Source: Paenibacillus vini (lineage in GTDB: Bacteria > Bacillota > Bacilli > Paenibacillales > Paenibacillaceae). From it: 64,000 bases of DNA. The notes beneath the pieces are model-generated. The model had not been told where the DNA came from, did not search any database, and saw only the letters and a list, made by a program, of their open reading frames with translations. The DNA lies in NCBI RefSeq assembly GCF_018403325.1, contig NZ_BOSL01000004.1, positions 1-64,000 on the forward strand. The letters run 5' to 3'. Numbering within the stretch: the stretch's first letter is position 1; each line of letters opens with the position of its first letter. Positions 24,984 to 35,110 of this stretch are shown one piece after another. The translations under genes and the position numbers were made by a program.

Positions 24984-25616
24984 ATGAGAATTAAAAAAGA
25001 GGCGGAAGAGCGCAGAAATGAAATCCTGGATGCGGCGGATGAGCTTTTCGGACAGAAGGGCTTTGATGGCACAAGCACTAACGATCTGCTCGACAAGGTC
25101 GGCATTGCGAGGGGAACTCTGTATCATCACTTCAAGTCGAAGGAGGATATTATGGACGCGCTGATTGAGCGCTATAATATCAACATTTTAGGAGCGGCGC
25201 AGGCAGTTGCCGCCGATACGAGCATTCCCGTCGTCGAGCGTGTGATTCGCACCGTAATGGCTATGAACATCAGCCATGGCGGAAGCAGCAGCAAGGAGAT
25301 TATGGAGCATATTCATAAACCGCAGAATGCGCTGATGCACCAGAAAATCCAGAAGAGCATCATTACTGGAGTAACGCCGATTCTTACGGGAATCATCCGC
25401 GAGGGGATCGAGCAGGGAATTTTCAACACCCCGTTCCCGTACGAATGTATGGAAATGGTCGTGATCTATGCGAATACGGTATTTGATGATGACATGGTCC
25501 CTATGACAGAGGAGGAGCGCGGATCGCGAATACTGGCTTTTGTATGCAACGTTGAAAGGCTGCTTGGTGCCGAAAGTGGAAGTTTGATGGACGTCATGAG
25601 GATGTTTGGGGGTTAG
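24984..25616 (+). CDS. TetR family regulator of an FtsX/ATPase transporter
   Basis: A 210-residue repressor with HTH STNDLLDKVGIARGTLYHHFKSKEDIMDALI near residues 28-60. GGAGG precedes the ATG. A near-perfect palindrome lies right behind its promoter. The permease gene follows after 24 bases, so the three genes form an operon. The inducer is unknown. Confidence 0.93.
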   Translation: MRIKKEAEERRNEILDAADELFGQKGFDGTSTNDLLDKVGIARGTLYHHFKSKEDIMDALIERYNINILGAAQAVAADTSIPVVERVIRTVMAMNISHGGSSSKEIMEHIHKPQNALMHQKIQKSIITGVTPILTGIIREGIEQGIFNTPFPYECMEMVVIYANTVFDDDMVPMTEEERGSRILAFVCNVERLLGAESGSLMDVMRMFGG

Positions 25617-25640
25617 AAAGTTGGAATTCGGAGGTGGCTC

Positions 25641-27959
25641 ATGTATTACAGATTAATTCGCAATGACATAGCCAGGAGTAAGCTGATCACGTTGACAACG
25701 ATGATATTTGTGGCTGCGGCGGCAATGCTGGTATCTCTGGCGGTGATCCTCGTCGTAAATCTCTCAGGTGCGATAAATACGTTGATGATGAAGGCGGAAA
25801 CGCCGCATTTTATGCAGATGCATACGGGGGATATCGATACTGGCCGCCTAGCGGAGTTTGCGGAGCGGAACGGGAATGTCGATGAATTTCAGGTGCTGGA
25901 ATTTCTCAATATGGACGGTGCGCAGATCAGATTAGGCGATACTTCGCTTGCGGATAGTGTTCAGGATAACGGATTCAGCGTCCAGAGTGAAAAGTTTGAC
26001 TATCTCCTTGATCTGAACGGAAACGTCATCCACGTATCCGATGGTGGGCTGTATGTGCCGTTAAGTTATATGAAGGACAACAGCACAAAGGTCGGCGACC
26101 AGGCCGTCATCAGCGGAAAGGAATTTACCGTGGCGGGATTTCTCCGCGATTCGCAGATGAACTCCACGCTTTCCTCTTCAAAGAGATTTCTTGTAAGCAG
26201 CAAGGATTATGCGGAAATGAAAGACCTGGGAAGTACGGAGTATCTGATCGAGTTCAGATTAAAGGATTTGTCGGCGCTCGGCGCCTTCGAAACCGCTTAT
26301 GCCTCCGCAGGACTTGAAGCGAACGGACCAACAATTACATACCCCTTGTTCAAAATGATCAACGCCATTTCCGACGGCATGATGATTGGAGTAATTCTGC
26401 TTGTCAGCTTGCTTGTCGTTGCCATTGCTTTAATGTGCATTCGATTTACGCTGCTTGCCAAAATCGAAGACGATTATCGTGAAATCGGGGTCATGAAGGC
26501 CATCGGACTGCGCATTTCGGACATCAAGAAGATTTATCTCGCTAAATATGCGGCTGTTGCGGCTGCTGGCAGCATTCTAGGGTTCGGGCTCTCTTTCGTA
26601 TTCAAAGGCATGCTTCTTGAAAATATACGGCTTTATATGGGGGAAAGCGAGCATTCTTCCTGGGCGGGAGCCTTCGGAATCATCGGTATCCTGGTGGTAT
26701 TTCTTGCCATCATAGGCTATGTAAGCGGGGTGCTGAGACGCTTCCGGAGAATATCTCCGGCCGAAGCGATCCGTTTTGGCACTTCCCAGGAAAAAGCAGC
26801 GGGAGCAAAGCGTTTTAGCTTGAGCGGAAACAGGCTGCTCAGCACGAATATTTTTCTCGGCGTGAAGGATGTTCTCGCAAGGAAAAAGCTCTACGCCACT
26901 ATGCTTGCAGTGCTGATGATTTCGGCATTTATCATAATTGTTCCGCAAAATTTACATAACACGATTTCCTCGAAGGGCTTCTCTCAGTATATGGGGATAG
27001 GCGATGCCGAAATGCGAATGGACCTTCAGCAGACCGATCGGATTACCGAAAAGGCGGCTGAAATTGCACAAACGTTGAACGACGACAGGGACATTTTACA
27101 ATATGTCGTGCTTGCCACGAAAACATTCCAGGCCAAGACGAAGGACGGCTCGGAAGAACGGATAAAAGTTGAGCTCGGCGACCACTCCATATTTCCCGTC
27201 AAATATTCCGAGGGCCGGGCGCCTGCAGCGGCAGATGAAATTGCTCTTTCAGCTCTGAACGCCAGCGAACTGGGAACAAAGGTCGGCGAGATCATCACCC
27301 TGGTGGTTGGGGGGCAGGACAAAAACCTGACGGTAAGCGGCATTTACTCCGACATTACCAACGGAGGCAAGACCGCAAAGGCTGTTTTTACCGATCAGTC
27401 GGCGGATGTGATGTGGTATGTGATCTGTGCGGAGCTTACGGACCCCGCTCTGATCGGCGGTAAGGTTGCGGAATATGCTGACCGGTTCAGTTATGCGAAG
27501 GTGTCGGACATCGATGAATTTGTTGCACAGACCTTCGGCTCGACGATGAGCTCTGTCGGAAAGGCCTCAAAATCCGCAATTGTTGTGGCACTGGTAATCA
27601 TGGTGTTGGTTACGCTGTTGTTCATGAAGCTGCTTGTCGCAAAAGACAGATATTCCATTAGCGTCATGAAGGCGTTCGGTTTCACGAAGGCGGATATTCA
27701 GGCACAGTACGTTTCCCGTTCGGCGTTCGTTCTGATCGTCGGAATTGTTCTCGGTACGCTTCTGGCCAACACGCTCGGCGAGAGGCTTGCGGGCGCGGTA
27801 ATCTCCTCTTTTGGAGCGTCGACATTTCAATTTACGGTCAATCCGTTCTCAGCGTATCTGCTTAGTCCGTTAATGATGATCGGCTCGGTGCTGATTGCAA
27901 CTCTGATCGGTACATCGGGCGCGGGACAAATCAAAATTTCCGAAAATATAAAGGGGTAG
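25641..27959 (+). CDS. FtsX-like ABC transporter permease
   Basis: A 772-residue membrane protein with two FtsX domains. A first helix lies near residues 15-42 (LTTMIFVAAAAMLVSLAVIL), an extracellular MacB-like region follows, then helices near 250-370 with the coupling sequence KIEDDYREIGVMKAIGLRISDIKKIYLAKY. The second half repeats this, with SISVMKAFGFTKADIQAQYV. Such pairs act as mechanotransducing exporters or in peptide and lipid resistance. GGAGGTG precedes the ATG. Substrate unknown. Confidence 0.93.
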   Translation: MYYRLIRNDIARSKLITLTTMIFVAAAAMLVSLAVILVVNLSGAINTLMMKAETPHFMQMHTGDIDTGRLAEFAERNGNVDEFQVLEFLNMDGAQIRLGDTSLADSVQDNGFSVQSEKFDYLLDLNGNVIHVSDGGLYVPLSYMKDNSTKVGDQAVISGKEFTVAGFLRDSQMNSTLSSSKRFLVSSKDYAEMKDLGSTEYLIEFRLKDLSALGAFETAYASAGLEANGPTITYPLFKMINAISDGMMIGVILLVSLLVVAIALMCIRFTLLAKIEDDYREIGVMKAIGLRISDIKKIYLAKYAAVAAAGSILGFGLSFVFKGMLLENIRLYMGESEHSSWAGAFGIIGILVVFLAIIGYVSGVLRRFRRISPAEAIRFGTSQEKAAGAKRFSLSGNRLLSTNIFLGVKDVLARKKLYATMLAVLMISAFIIIVPQNLHNTISSKGFSQYMGIGDAEMRMDLQQTDRITEKAAEIAQTLNDDRDILQYVVLATKTFQAKTKDGSEERIKVELGDHSIFPVKYSEGRAPAAADEIALSALNASELGTKVGEIITLVVGGQDKNLTVSGIYSDITNGGKTAKAVFTDQSADVMWYVICAELTDPALIGGKVAEYADRFSYAKVSDIDEFVAQTFGSTMSSVGKASKSAIVVALVIMVLVTLLFMKLLVAKDRYSISVMKAFGFTKADIQAQYVSRSAFVLIVGIVLGTLLANTLGERLAGAVISSFGASTFQFTVNPFSAYLLSPLMMIGSVLIATLIGTSGAGQIKISENIKG

Positions 27960-27964
27960 GGACT

Positions 27965-28723
27965 ATGAAGAAGATCATTATCGGGGATCAGATCGTTAAA
28001 TCCTTCGGGGAGGGCGAGGAGAAGCGCCGAGTTCTGGGCGGTGTGTCCGCCTGCATTAACGAAGGCGAATTCGTCGCGGTGATGGGACCATCGGGTTCGG
28101 GGAAATCAACGCTGCTATTTGCGCTAAGCGGGACGGATGGCATTGATGGCGGCAAAGTTATGGTTGACGGCAAGGATATTTCGGAGATTGGGGAGACGGA
28201 GTTGTCGGATTTACGCAGAAGTAAGATGGGATTCGTGTTCCAGCAGCCGACGATGCTGAAGAATCTGAATATCCTCGACAACATCATTCTCCCATCCATG
28301 CGGGGGAACCGTAAAAATGCCGCCAAAATGACGGAAACAGCAAGAGCGCTGATGAAAAGAGTTGGAATCGCAGAGCTGGAAAAGCGCGACATTACCCAGG
28401 TTTCGGGAGGTCAGCTTCAGCGTGCGGGAATCTGCCGGGCGCTGATGAACAGCCCGAAAGTTATATTCGGCGACGAGCCTACTGGGGCGCTCAACTCACA
28501 AACCGCGCAGGAAATCATGGACCTGTTTTCCGAGATCAATGCGGAGGGGACCGCGGTTATGCTGGTTACCCATGACGCCAAAGTTGCCGCCCGGGCGGAA
28601 CGCATCCTATTTATGAACGATGGAACTATCGCAAGCGAGCTGACGCTTCCAAAGTTTGACGGGAGTAATCCGGATGACAGAATCGAGAAGGTAACGGTGA
28701 AGATGAGGGAGATCGGAATATGA
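27965..28723 (+). CDS. ABC transporter ATP-binding protein (MacB/LolD type)
   Basis: A 252-residue ATPase. Walker A is GPSGSGKS, the Q loop is FVFQQPTML, the signature is VSGGQLQRAGICRAL, Walker B is VIFGDEPTGAL and the switch is VTHDAKVA. The signature's final Q and the GALN after Walker B fit the MacB/LolD class. It follows the FtsX-like gene by five bases and powers it. Confidence 0.95.
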   Translation: MKKIIIGDQIVKSFGEGEEKRRVLGGVSACINEGEFVAVMGPSGSGKSTLLFALSGTDGIDGGKVMVDGKDISEIGETELSDLRRSKMGFVFQQPTMLKNLNILDNIILPSMRGNRKNAAKMTETARALMKRVGIAELEKRDITQVSGGQLQRAGICRALMNSPKVIFGDEPTGALNSQTAQEIMDLFSEINAEGTAVMLVTHDAKVAARAERILFMNDGTIASELTLPKFDGSNPDDRIEKVTVKMREIGI

Positions 28724-28764
28724 TAATGCCCTTAAGGGTTGTTTGCTTCCATGCGAATTAAGTA

Positions 28765-28800
28765 AAGAGAAGACAGGGCGGGCCCGCCCTGTCTTCTCTT
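28765..28800. terminator. Bidirectional terminator between convergent genes
   Basis: A perfect palindrome with 18-bp arms meeting at 28782/28783 (core GACAGGGCGGG and CCCGCCCTGTC). It lies between the rightward ATPase gene and the leftward aldo/keto reductase gene, with an A-rich left and T-rich right flank. Confidence 0.9.
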
Positions 28801-28858
28801 CGTAGATGAGGATGATGCCGTGATACGTTTACGGTTTGTTTCCGTTCGCGGTTTGATC

Positions 28859-29806
<948 letters not shown>

Positions 29807-29814
29807 TTACAATA

Positions 29815-29845
29815 AGCCTAGAGCCTTCGTGTTACACGAAGTCAA
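29815..29845 (-). promoter_or_regulatory. MerR-type promoter with 19-bp spacer
   Basis: On the minus strand TTGACT (29845-29840) and TAGGCT (29820-29815) are 19 bases apart, the stretched spacing typical of MerR-activated promoters. The spacer and -35 edge hold a perfect 17-bp dyad, CTTCGTGTTACACGAAG at 29825-29841. Confidence 0.85.
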
Positions 29846-29880
29846 GCCGCTTCCAAAAATGTTTTTTAAGGAGGTTTCAC

Positions 29881-30330
29881 ATGCATACGGTTAAAGAAGC
29901 CGCTCTGATCACGGGACTCACCGAGCATGCTGTACGCTTTTACACGGATAAAGGTCTGGTGCCGAGCGTGCAGCGCAATCAAAACAACATTCGGATGTTC
30001 GACGAGGAATCGATCAACTGGCTGTTTGGCGTCAAATGTCTCAAGCAATCCGGGATGCCGATTGAAGTTATCAAAACGTACATCGACCTTTGTCTTGAAG
30101 GCGATTCGACCATTCCGCAACGCTATACGCTCATGATGGAGCATAAAGAAGCGGCGCTCGTTAAGCTCGAGGAAGCCAAACGGCACATCGACCATTTGGA
30201 ACAAAAAACCGCCCTATATCAGGCCATTCTGGAGCACCGCTCTCCAGATACGACCAATCCCGGCAACTGGGACAAAATTCAACACATGCATAGTGACGTA
30301 TTTTACTCGCCTTCCGTTCGGAAGGCATGA
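29881..30330 (+). CDS. MerR family transcriptional regulator
   Basis: A 149-residue MerR regulator. The N-terminal winged helix reads TVKEAALITGLTEHAVRFYTDKGLVPSVQRNQNNIRMFDEES, followed by a coiled-coil dimerisation helix (residues about 75-115). The short C-terminal part has no Cys pair for metal binding, so a small-molecule or aldehyde sensor is likely. Divergent from the aldo/keto reductase gene whose promoter carries a 19-bp spacer dyad. AGGAGG precedes the ATG. Confidence 0.93.
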   Translation: MHTVKEAALITGLTEHAVRFYTDKGLVPSVQRNQNNIRMFDEESINWLFGVKCLKQSGMPIEVIKTYIDLCLEGDSTIPQRYTLMMEHKEAALVKLEEAKRHIDHLEQKTALYQAILEHRSPDTTNPGNWDKIQHMHSDVFYSPSVRKA

Positions 30331-30372
30331 GGGAAGGAACTAATTAAGTATAGAGGGAGAGTGAGTGGATCC

Positions 30373-30657
30373 ATGCAATACGTGGAATACCTTCTTATAG
30401 TTATATCTCTTCTTGCAATAATTAATTTATGGACTAAGGTGGGGAAATTGGAAGGCCGGATAAAAGGAATGCAAGATACCATAGACCGGTTAACCCGACA
30501 AACGGGACTACCGGAAAATCCAATAAACGATGAGCTGCGCAAGTTAATCCAGAAGGGCGAAGATGTTAAAGCCGTTAAAAAGGCAAGGGAAACTTTAGGC
30601 CTTTCTTTGTTAGAAGGCAAACAATATATTGATAAATTGAAATCCGAAAACAGATAA
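30373..30657 (+). CDS. Membrane-anchored protein with L7/L12 C-terminal-like domain
   Basis: A 94-residue protein. Residues 3-20 are a transmembrane segment, followed by a short amphipathic helix. The last 40 residues (ELRKLIQKGEDVKAVKKARETLGLSLLEGKQYIDKLK) resemble the helical C-terminal domain of ribosomal protein L7/L12. Such proteins are annotated as L7/L12-like in Bacillales without known function. The ATG at 30373 is favoured; the GTG at 30361 is too close to GAGGGAG. It stands alone. Confidence 0.78.
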   Translation: MQYVEYLLIVISLLAIINLWTKVGKLEGRIKGMQDTIDRLTRQTGLPENPINDELRKLIQKGEDVKAVKKARETLGLSLLEGKQYIDKLKSENR

Positions 30658-30766
30658 ACTTATCTGCCGGTAGCTAATGAGAGAAATTGGAATGTGATTC
30701 TTTTTGCTTCGTACTAGGATCTAATTTATAATTATAGGCTATTATAAATCGGGTCAGGAGGAAGTA

Positions 30767-32029
30767 ATGGACTTTATCAAACATCAACTAGACGGATACG
30801 GCATGAGCGACCAAGCCATAGTTTATTTTTCAAATATGATCATGGTTGTTTTTATCGCTGTGGTCTCCATACTTGCCAATTATATAACCAAAAAAATCGT
30901 ATTAAAGACCAGCAGTTATATCATCCGCAGCAACAGGTTTACATGGGATAATATCATTCTGGAGAACAAAGTGTTCCATAAGCTGTCGCATCTCGTGCCG
31001 GCGATCATCATCTATTATTCCGCGTCGATCTTTCCGTCCTATCAAGCTTTGATTGAGAAGGCCGCACTAACGTACGTAATTATCGTAACTATTATGGTAT
31101 TTAATGCACTGCTCAATGCTTTTGACGCCATTTATCGTTCGTTTGAGGTTTCCAAGATCAGGCCGATTAAGGGATATATCCAGGTGGCGAAGATCGTTCT
31201 ATTTATCATCGGGGGCATTGTGGTCATTGCGAATCTCATTGGCCAAAATCCCTTAATTATTCTCAGCGGGCTTGGGGCCTTATCGGCCGTTCTAATGCTA
31301 ATTTTCAAAGACTCTATATTAGGGCTGGTGGCCGGCGTTCAACTATCCTCGAATGATATGGTGCGCGTCGGAGACTGGATTGAAATGCCTAAATATGATG
31401 CGAACGGCGATGTGATCGACATTACGTTGAACACGGTAAAGGTCATGAATTTCGACAAGACCATTACGATGATTCCAAGCTACGCTCTGATCTCGGATTC
31501 TTTCAAAAATTGGAGAGGTATGCAATTATCCGGCGGCAGAAGAATTAAGCGAAGCGTATTTATCGATACTAGCAGCATTGGCTTTTGTAGCGAGGAAATG
31601 ATTGAGGAATTCAAGAAGATTCACTATCTTACCGATTATGTCACGACAATGATAAATGAAATAAACACTTACAATACGGAGCATCGGATTAATACGGAAA
31701 GCAAAGTGAACGGAAGGCAGCTCACGAATGTAGGCGTATTCAGAGAATACATCCATCAATATTTGAGGAATCATCACAAAATTAATCAGGAGATGACGCT
31801 GATCGTCAGGCAATTAGAACCGGGAGATACCGGACTGCCGCTCGAAGTTTACGCATTCAGCAACGACACCAACTGGGGAGTGTACGAAGCGGTTCAGGCG
31901 GATATTTTTGACCACATTTTTGCGGTTGCTCCGACATTCGGGCTGCGCGTCTTCCAAAACCCGACAGGGCACGATATCGTCCAATTAAAAGAAAGAGCGG
32001 AATTCTCGCGAGGATCGGTACATTATTGA
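30767..32029 (+). CDS. MscS family mechanosensitive channel (YbdG-like)
   Basis: A 420-residue channel protein. Several helices occupy the first 180 residues. The pore-lining segment LIILSGLGALSAVLMLIFKDSILGLVAGVQLSSNDMVRVGDWI is the MscS hallmark, followed by the beta domain with NTVKVMNFDKTITMIPSYALI. The long C-terminal domain and the FKDSILGL motif fit the YbdG-like subgroup, which releases solutes on mild osmotic downshock. AGGAGGAAGTA precedes the ATG. Monocistronic as far as visible. Confidence 0.93.
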   Translation: MDFIKHQLDGYGMSDQAIVYFSNMIMVVFIAVVSILANYITKKIVLKTSSYIIRSNRFTWDNIILENKVFHKLSHLVPAIIIYYSASIFPSYQALIEKAALTYVIIVTIMVFNALLNAFDAIYRSFEVSKIRPIKGYIQVAKIVLFIIGGIVVIANLIGQNPLIILSGLGALSAVLMLIFKDSILGLVAGVQLSSNDMVRVGDWIEMPKYDANGDVIDITLNTVKVMNFDKTITMIPSYALISDSFKNWRGMQLSGGRRIKRSVFIDTSSIGFCSEEMIEEFKKIHYLTDYVTTMINEINTYNTEHRINTESKVNGRQLTNVGVFREYIHQYLRNHHKINQEMTLIVRQLEPGDTGLPLEVYAFSNDTNWGVYEAVQADIFDHIFAVAPTFGLRVFQNPTGHDIVQLKERAEFSRGSVHY

Positions 32030-32088
32030 TACGGCGTCGTGGGAAGGATGAATATAGAGTTGAAAGCTAGAGGTTGGGGGCAAGCATT

Positions 32089-32571
32089 ATGATGATAAGA
32101 AGCATTCAGACGGAAGATAACAGCACTATCGAGGTCATTATAAGGCAATGCCTGATCGAATTTGGCGGGAATCGCGAAGGTCTGGCTTGGGAAGACGAGA
32201 GCTTGAGCCATCTGTCCGATTACTATAATCAGGACGGCCGGGAATACTGGGCGGCCTTCGATACCGGCGGCAAGATGCTTGGAGGCTGCGGTATCGCCGA
32301 ATTCGGTTCCCCGGAGAACAAGATTTGCGAGCTGCAGAAAATGTATCTGCTTCCGGAGGCTAGAGGAACAGGGGCGGCGGCGGAGCTGCTGCGGACGGCA
32401 CTCCTGTTTGCACAGCGGCACTATAACGCCTGCTATCTGGAGACGCTGAAGACAATGGAAGCGGCCAACCGCTTTTATGTGAAACACGGCTTTCAGCCGC
32501 TGGATGCACCGCTGGCCGGTTCCGATCATTTTGCATGCGATGCATGGTATTTTCGAAAATTAGAAGTTTAG
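32089..32571 (+). CDS. GNAT family N-acetyltransferase
   Basis: A 160-residue acetyltransferase. The acetyl-CoA pyrophosphate loop is visible as KMYLLPEARGTGAAAELL, preceded by the GGCGIAEFG strand and followed by CYLETLKTMEAANRFYVKHGF. The ATG at 32089 lies nine bases after GGGGG. The acceptor substrate is unknown. It follows the mechanosensitive channel gene by 59 bases and ends at a terminator. Confidence 0.92.
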   Translation: MMIRSIQTEDNSTIEVIIRQCLIEFGGNREGLAWEDESLSHLSDYYNQDGREYWAAFDTGGKMLGGCGIAEFGSPENKICELQKMYLLPEARGTGAAAELLRTALLFAQRHYNACYLETLKTMEAANRFYVKHGFQPLDAPLAGSDHFACDAWYFRKLEV

Positions 32572-32620
32572 CTTAAACGTACGGATGAACTTCGCGGGAG
32601 CCTTGCTTCGTTTATACGGT

Positions 32621-32655
32621 AAACCCACATCCTCATGAGGATGCGGGTTTTTTTG
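32621..32655 (+). terminator. Terminator after the GNAT gene
   Basis: AAACCCACATCC pairs with GGATGCGGGTTT around TCATGA with one mismatch, followed by seven T residues. Confidence 0.92.
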
Positions 32656-32741
32656 TCGTTCGCCCTAATTTGTTGTGATCCGTTGGGCCTTTGTCTTGTT
32701 CCCTTTTTTCTCGTGGTCATAGGATGTTGTGAAATCAATTA

Positions 32742-33161
32742 GAGGAGGATTTACCAAAGGTAAGCCCGCAATTCAAACGGCTGTGCGCCCAATTCGGCAA
32801 AATCCTGGGAGGCGAGTCCGAAATTGAAGAAGGCCCGGTCTGTTTTGTCACGCGGATGACGAATCTGAGCGAGACGATTCTGGGAAGAAGAACGCAATCC
32901 CCTTTGGTTCAAATGCAAATGTTTTCGTTCGAGTCTCTTGATAAGGCGGGCCGAGCGCTTTGTTTGGGTGAAACGGCAGTGCATCAGAATCAGGTGAATC
33001 GATTGATTTCGAATCTCCGCAAACGGGGGATCAAGGTAACCGCCGTTCATAATCACTGGCTGAACGAGAATCCGCGCTTAATGTATATGCACTGGGAAGC
33101 TATTGAGAATCCCGTCACTTTTGCCAGAAAAACAAAAGAATCCATATCTTTTTTGGGCTGA
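32742..33161 (+). pseudogene. DUF1259 (LppY/LpqO-type) gene, copy 1, without a start codon
   Basis: The frame encodes a DUF1259 protein closely similar to copy 2 at 33226 over its whole length (SPQFKRLC, GPVCFVTR, ILGRRTQSPLV, FSFESLDKAGRALCLGETA, HNHWLNENPRLMYMHWEAIENP). A good ribosome site, AGAGGAGG at 32741-32748, lies at the right place, but the frame then reads TTA CCA AAG GTA AGC, with no ATG, GTG or TTG between the upstream in-frame stop (32730) and ATG 32856. Starting at 32856 would lose about 32 conserved residues and has no ribosome site. It is therefore probably an inactivated copy, or a sequence error hides the start. Confidence 0.75.
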
Positions 33162-33225
33162 TACGGACCGGCCGTAAAGTTAGAAGTCACCTCATAATTA
33201 CGACTTGAAAGGATGAACCCGACTG

Positions 33226-33645
33226 ATGGAACAAGTGAAGGCAAGCCCTCGTTTTAGAAGACTATGCAACCAATTCTCAGCGATTTTAGGCGGAACGGAA
33301 CATGAAATCACCAAAGGCCCGGTTTGTTTTGTAAGCAGAAACCGAAAAATAAATGCCAGCATTCTTGGAAGGAAAACCACATCTCCTTTGGTCCGATATC
33401 AACTGTTCTCGTTTGAATCGCTGGACAGTTCCGGCCGCGCGCTTTGTTTAGGTGAAACGGCACTCTTCCAGGACCAGGTCAACCGATTGCTGAGTAATCT
33501 CCGCAATAACGGAATTAAAGTAACGGCGGTTCACAATCACTGGTTGTTCGAGAAACCGCGGTTAATGTATGTCCACTGGGAGTCAATCGATAATCCGATT
33601 GATTTCGCAAGGAAAGTAAAAAGCTCTATTGCTTTCTTGGGTTAG
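33226..33645 (+). CDS. DUF1259 (LppY/LpqO-type) protein, copy 2
   Basis: A 139-residue protein of the DUF1259 family, function unknown. The conserved middle reads PLVRYQLFSFESLDSSGRALCLGETALFQDQVNRLLSNLRNNGIKVTAVHNHWL, ending with MYVHWESIDNPIDFARKVK. The His-rich segment VHNHW could bind metal (inference). It has no signal peptide. AAAGGATG precedes the ATG by about 11 bases. It is the intact member of a tandem duplication with the frame at 32742. Confidence 0.85.
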   Translation: MEQVKASPRFRRLCNQFSAILGGTEHEITKGPVCFVSRNRKINASILGRKTTSPLVRYQLFSFESLDSSGRALCLGETALFQDQVNRLLSNLRNNGIKVTAVHNHWLFEKPRLMYVHWESIDNPIDFARKVKSSIAFLG

Positions 33646-33787
33646 GCATTCCTGTCAATACAGCAAACCCCACCGGGCAATCAGCTTGTAGCATGACCTT
33701 TCACTCCGCCGTAGGCAATAACCTCTCATTTTCGTTTATAATGGAAGCATTCATTATCCTACCAACTACAGCTAGGAGGTTGTTTAG

Positions 33788-34630
33788 ATGAATCAGAATA
33801 TTCCGGAATATACGCTGAATGACGGGTTAAAGGTTCCCGCGATCGGGCTGGGCACGTATAGCCTGAAGGGGGAGGAAGGCGTTAAGGCGATGGCTGCCGC
33901 GATCGATGCAGGATATCGATTGATCGACTCGGCTGTCAGCTATGAGAATGAGGGAGCCGTCGGGAAGGCCATCAAGCGAAGTTCCGTTCCAAGGGAAGAG
34001 TTGTTGATTTGCTCCAAATTGCCAGGCCGGCGTCATCCCTACCAAGAGGCGCTCGCCACTATCGAGGAATCGCTGTACAGAGCGGATTTGGATTATTACG
34101 ATCTATATTTGATTCATTGGCCCAACCCCAAGAAGGACTTATATGTGGAGGCTTGACAGGCGATGATCGAGGCGAAAAAGCGCGGCTATATCCGGTCTAT
34201 CGGGGTTAGCAATTTCCTTCCCGAGCATCTCGATCGCTTGATTCAGGAAACCGGCGTAGCTCCAAGCATAAATCAGGTGGAGCTGCATCCATTCTTCGAC
34301 CAGGCGGAGCAGCGGCAGAAACATGCGGAGCATGGCATCGTTACGGAATCCTGGAGTCCGCTCGGACGCGGGAACGATATCGTTCAGCATGAGAAAATCG
34401 TACGGATTGCGAAGGCTCATGGAAAAACGGGGGCCCAGGTAATTTTGCGATGGCATACCCAGCTGGGGGCGATTCCGATCCCTAAATCGGGCTCCCTTCC
34501 GCATCAGAAGGATAATCTCGCTATTTTCGATTTTGAACTAACCCCGGAGGAGATGGATATCGTCTCATCCTTCACCCGTAAAGACGGACGGTTATGGGGG
34601 CAGGATCCGAGTGAGGTCGAAGAGTATTAA
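33788..34630 (+). pseudogene. Aldo/keto reductase gene interrupted by an in-frame TGA
   Basis: Both halves belong to one aldo/keto reductase of 280 residues in a single reading frame. The first 122 codons carry the tetrad (DSAVSYENEGAVG, CSKLPGRRHP, LIHWPNP) and end LYVEA-TGA; the frame continues QAMIEAKKRGYIRSIGVSNF and reaches the normal C-terminus with IPKSGSLPHQKDN. Relatives have Trp at this spot (EAWQAM), so one TGG to TGA change explains the break. AGGAGG precedes the ATG. The second half has an internal ATG at 34163 but no good ribosome site. Either a recent pseudogene, a read-through stop, or a sequence error. Confidence 0.88.
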
Positions 34631-34710
34631 GGGCCGGTAACACTCCCAAGTCATAGAATCGGCAGGCTCTCGAAACTTAGTCTAATCTTATATCTTATAT
34701 ATTGTATACG

Positions 34711-34755
34711 GAGCACCATTCAGCGGAATTTATTTCTGCTTGTGTGGTGCTTTTT
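34711..34755 (+). terminator. Terminator after the broken aldo/keto reductase gene
   Basis: AGCACCA (34712-34718) pairs with TGGTGCT (34745-34751) and is followed by TTTTT. The loop is 26 bases with weak internal pairing. Confidence 0.65.
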
Positions 34756-34882
34756 GCGTTAGGTCCAATCTACCTTTCCTGTTACAAACCTCCTTTCTCC
34801 GGGTATTAAGTCTTAAGTATGCGCGTTAAACAGGCGCGTGCGTGGAAATACCACCCAACAAAAAAAACTGAAATTAAACAGC

Positions 34883-34930
34883 TTGAATTTCAGGAATGAT
34901 GGGTTTATAATGTGAATACGAAACGTTTCG
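34883..34930 (+). promoter_or_regulatory. Promoter and LacI-type operator O1 of the 1,2-beta-glucan operon
   Basis: TTGAAT (34883-34888) and TATAAT (34906-34911) are 17 bases apart. The perfect palindrome CGAAACGTTTCG at 34919-34930 covers the expected start site. LacI/GalR repressors use such CG-centred dyads, and a LacI gene lies in the operon. Confidence 0.87.
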
Positions 34931-35098
34931 AATTAAATACTTACTGTAATATCCTAAGTGGAAGCTAAACGGCTTCCAATTCTATCAAAGGGAAATGTAA
35001 GCGGTAACTTTCAAGCAAAACAACATTTTACAGGGGGTTTGCACACGAATTAGAGAAGATTCAGCTCGAAGAAGTTCGATATTTTTTTCGAAATGAAT

Positions 35099-35110
35099 CG
35101 AAACGTTTCG
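35099..35110 (+). promoter_or_regulatory. LacI-type operator O2 in the leader
   Basis: A second perfect CGAAACGTTTCG palindrome, 180 bases after O1 and 72 bases before the lipoprotein start. Two sites could support looping or roadblock repression. Confidence 0.82.

Noticed and set aside
28765-28800. The perfect 36-bp palindrome as a regulator binding site.
   Set aside because: It lies between two convergent gene ends, not at a promoter; a bidirectional terminator explains it.
34163-34630. Independent short gene for the second half of the aldo/keto reductase.
   Set aside because: It lacks the catalytic tetrad and a ribosome site and is in frame with the first half across a single TGA.
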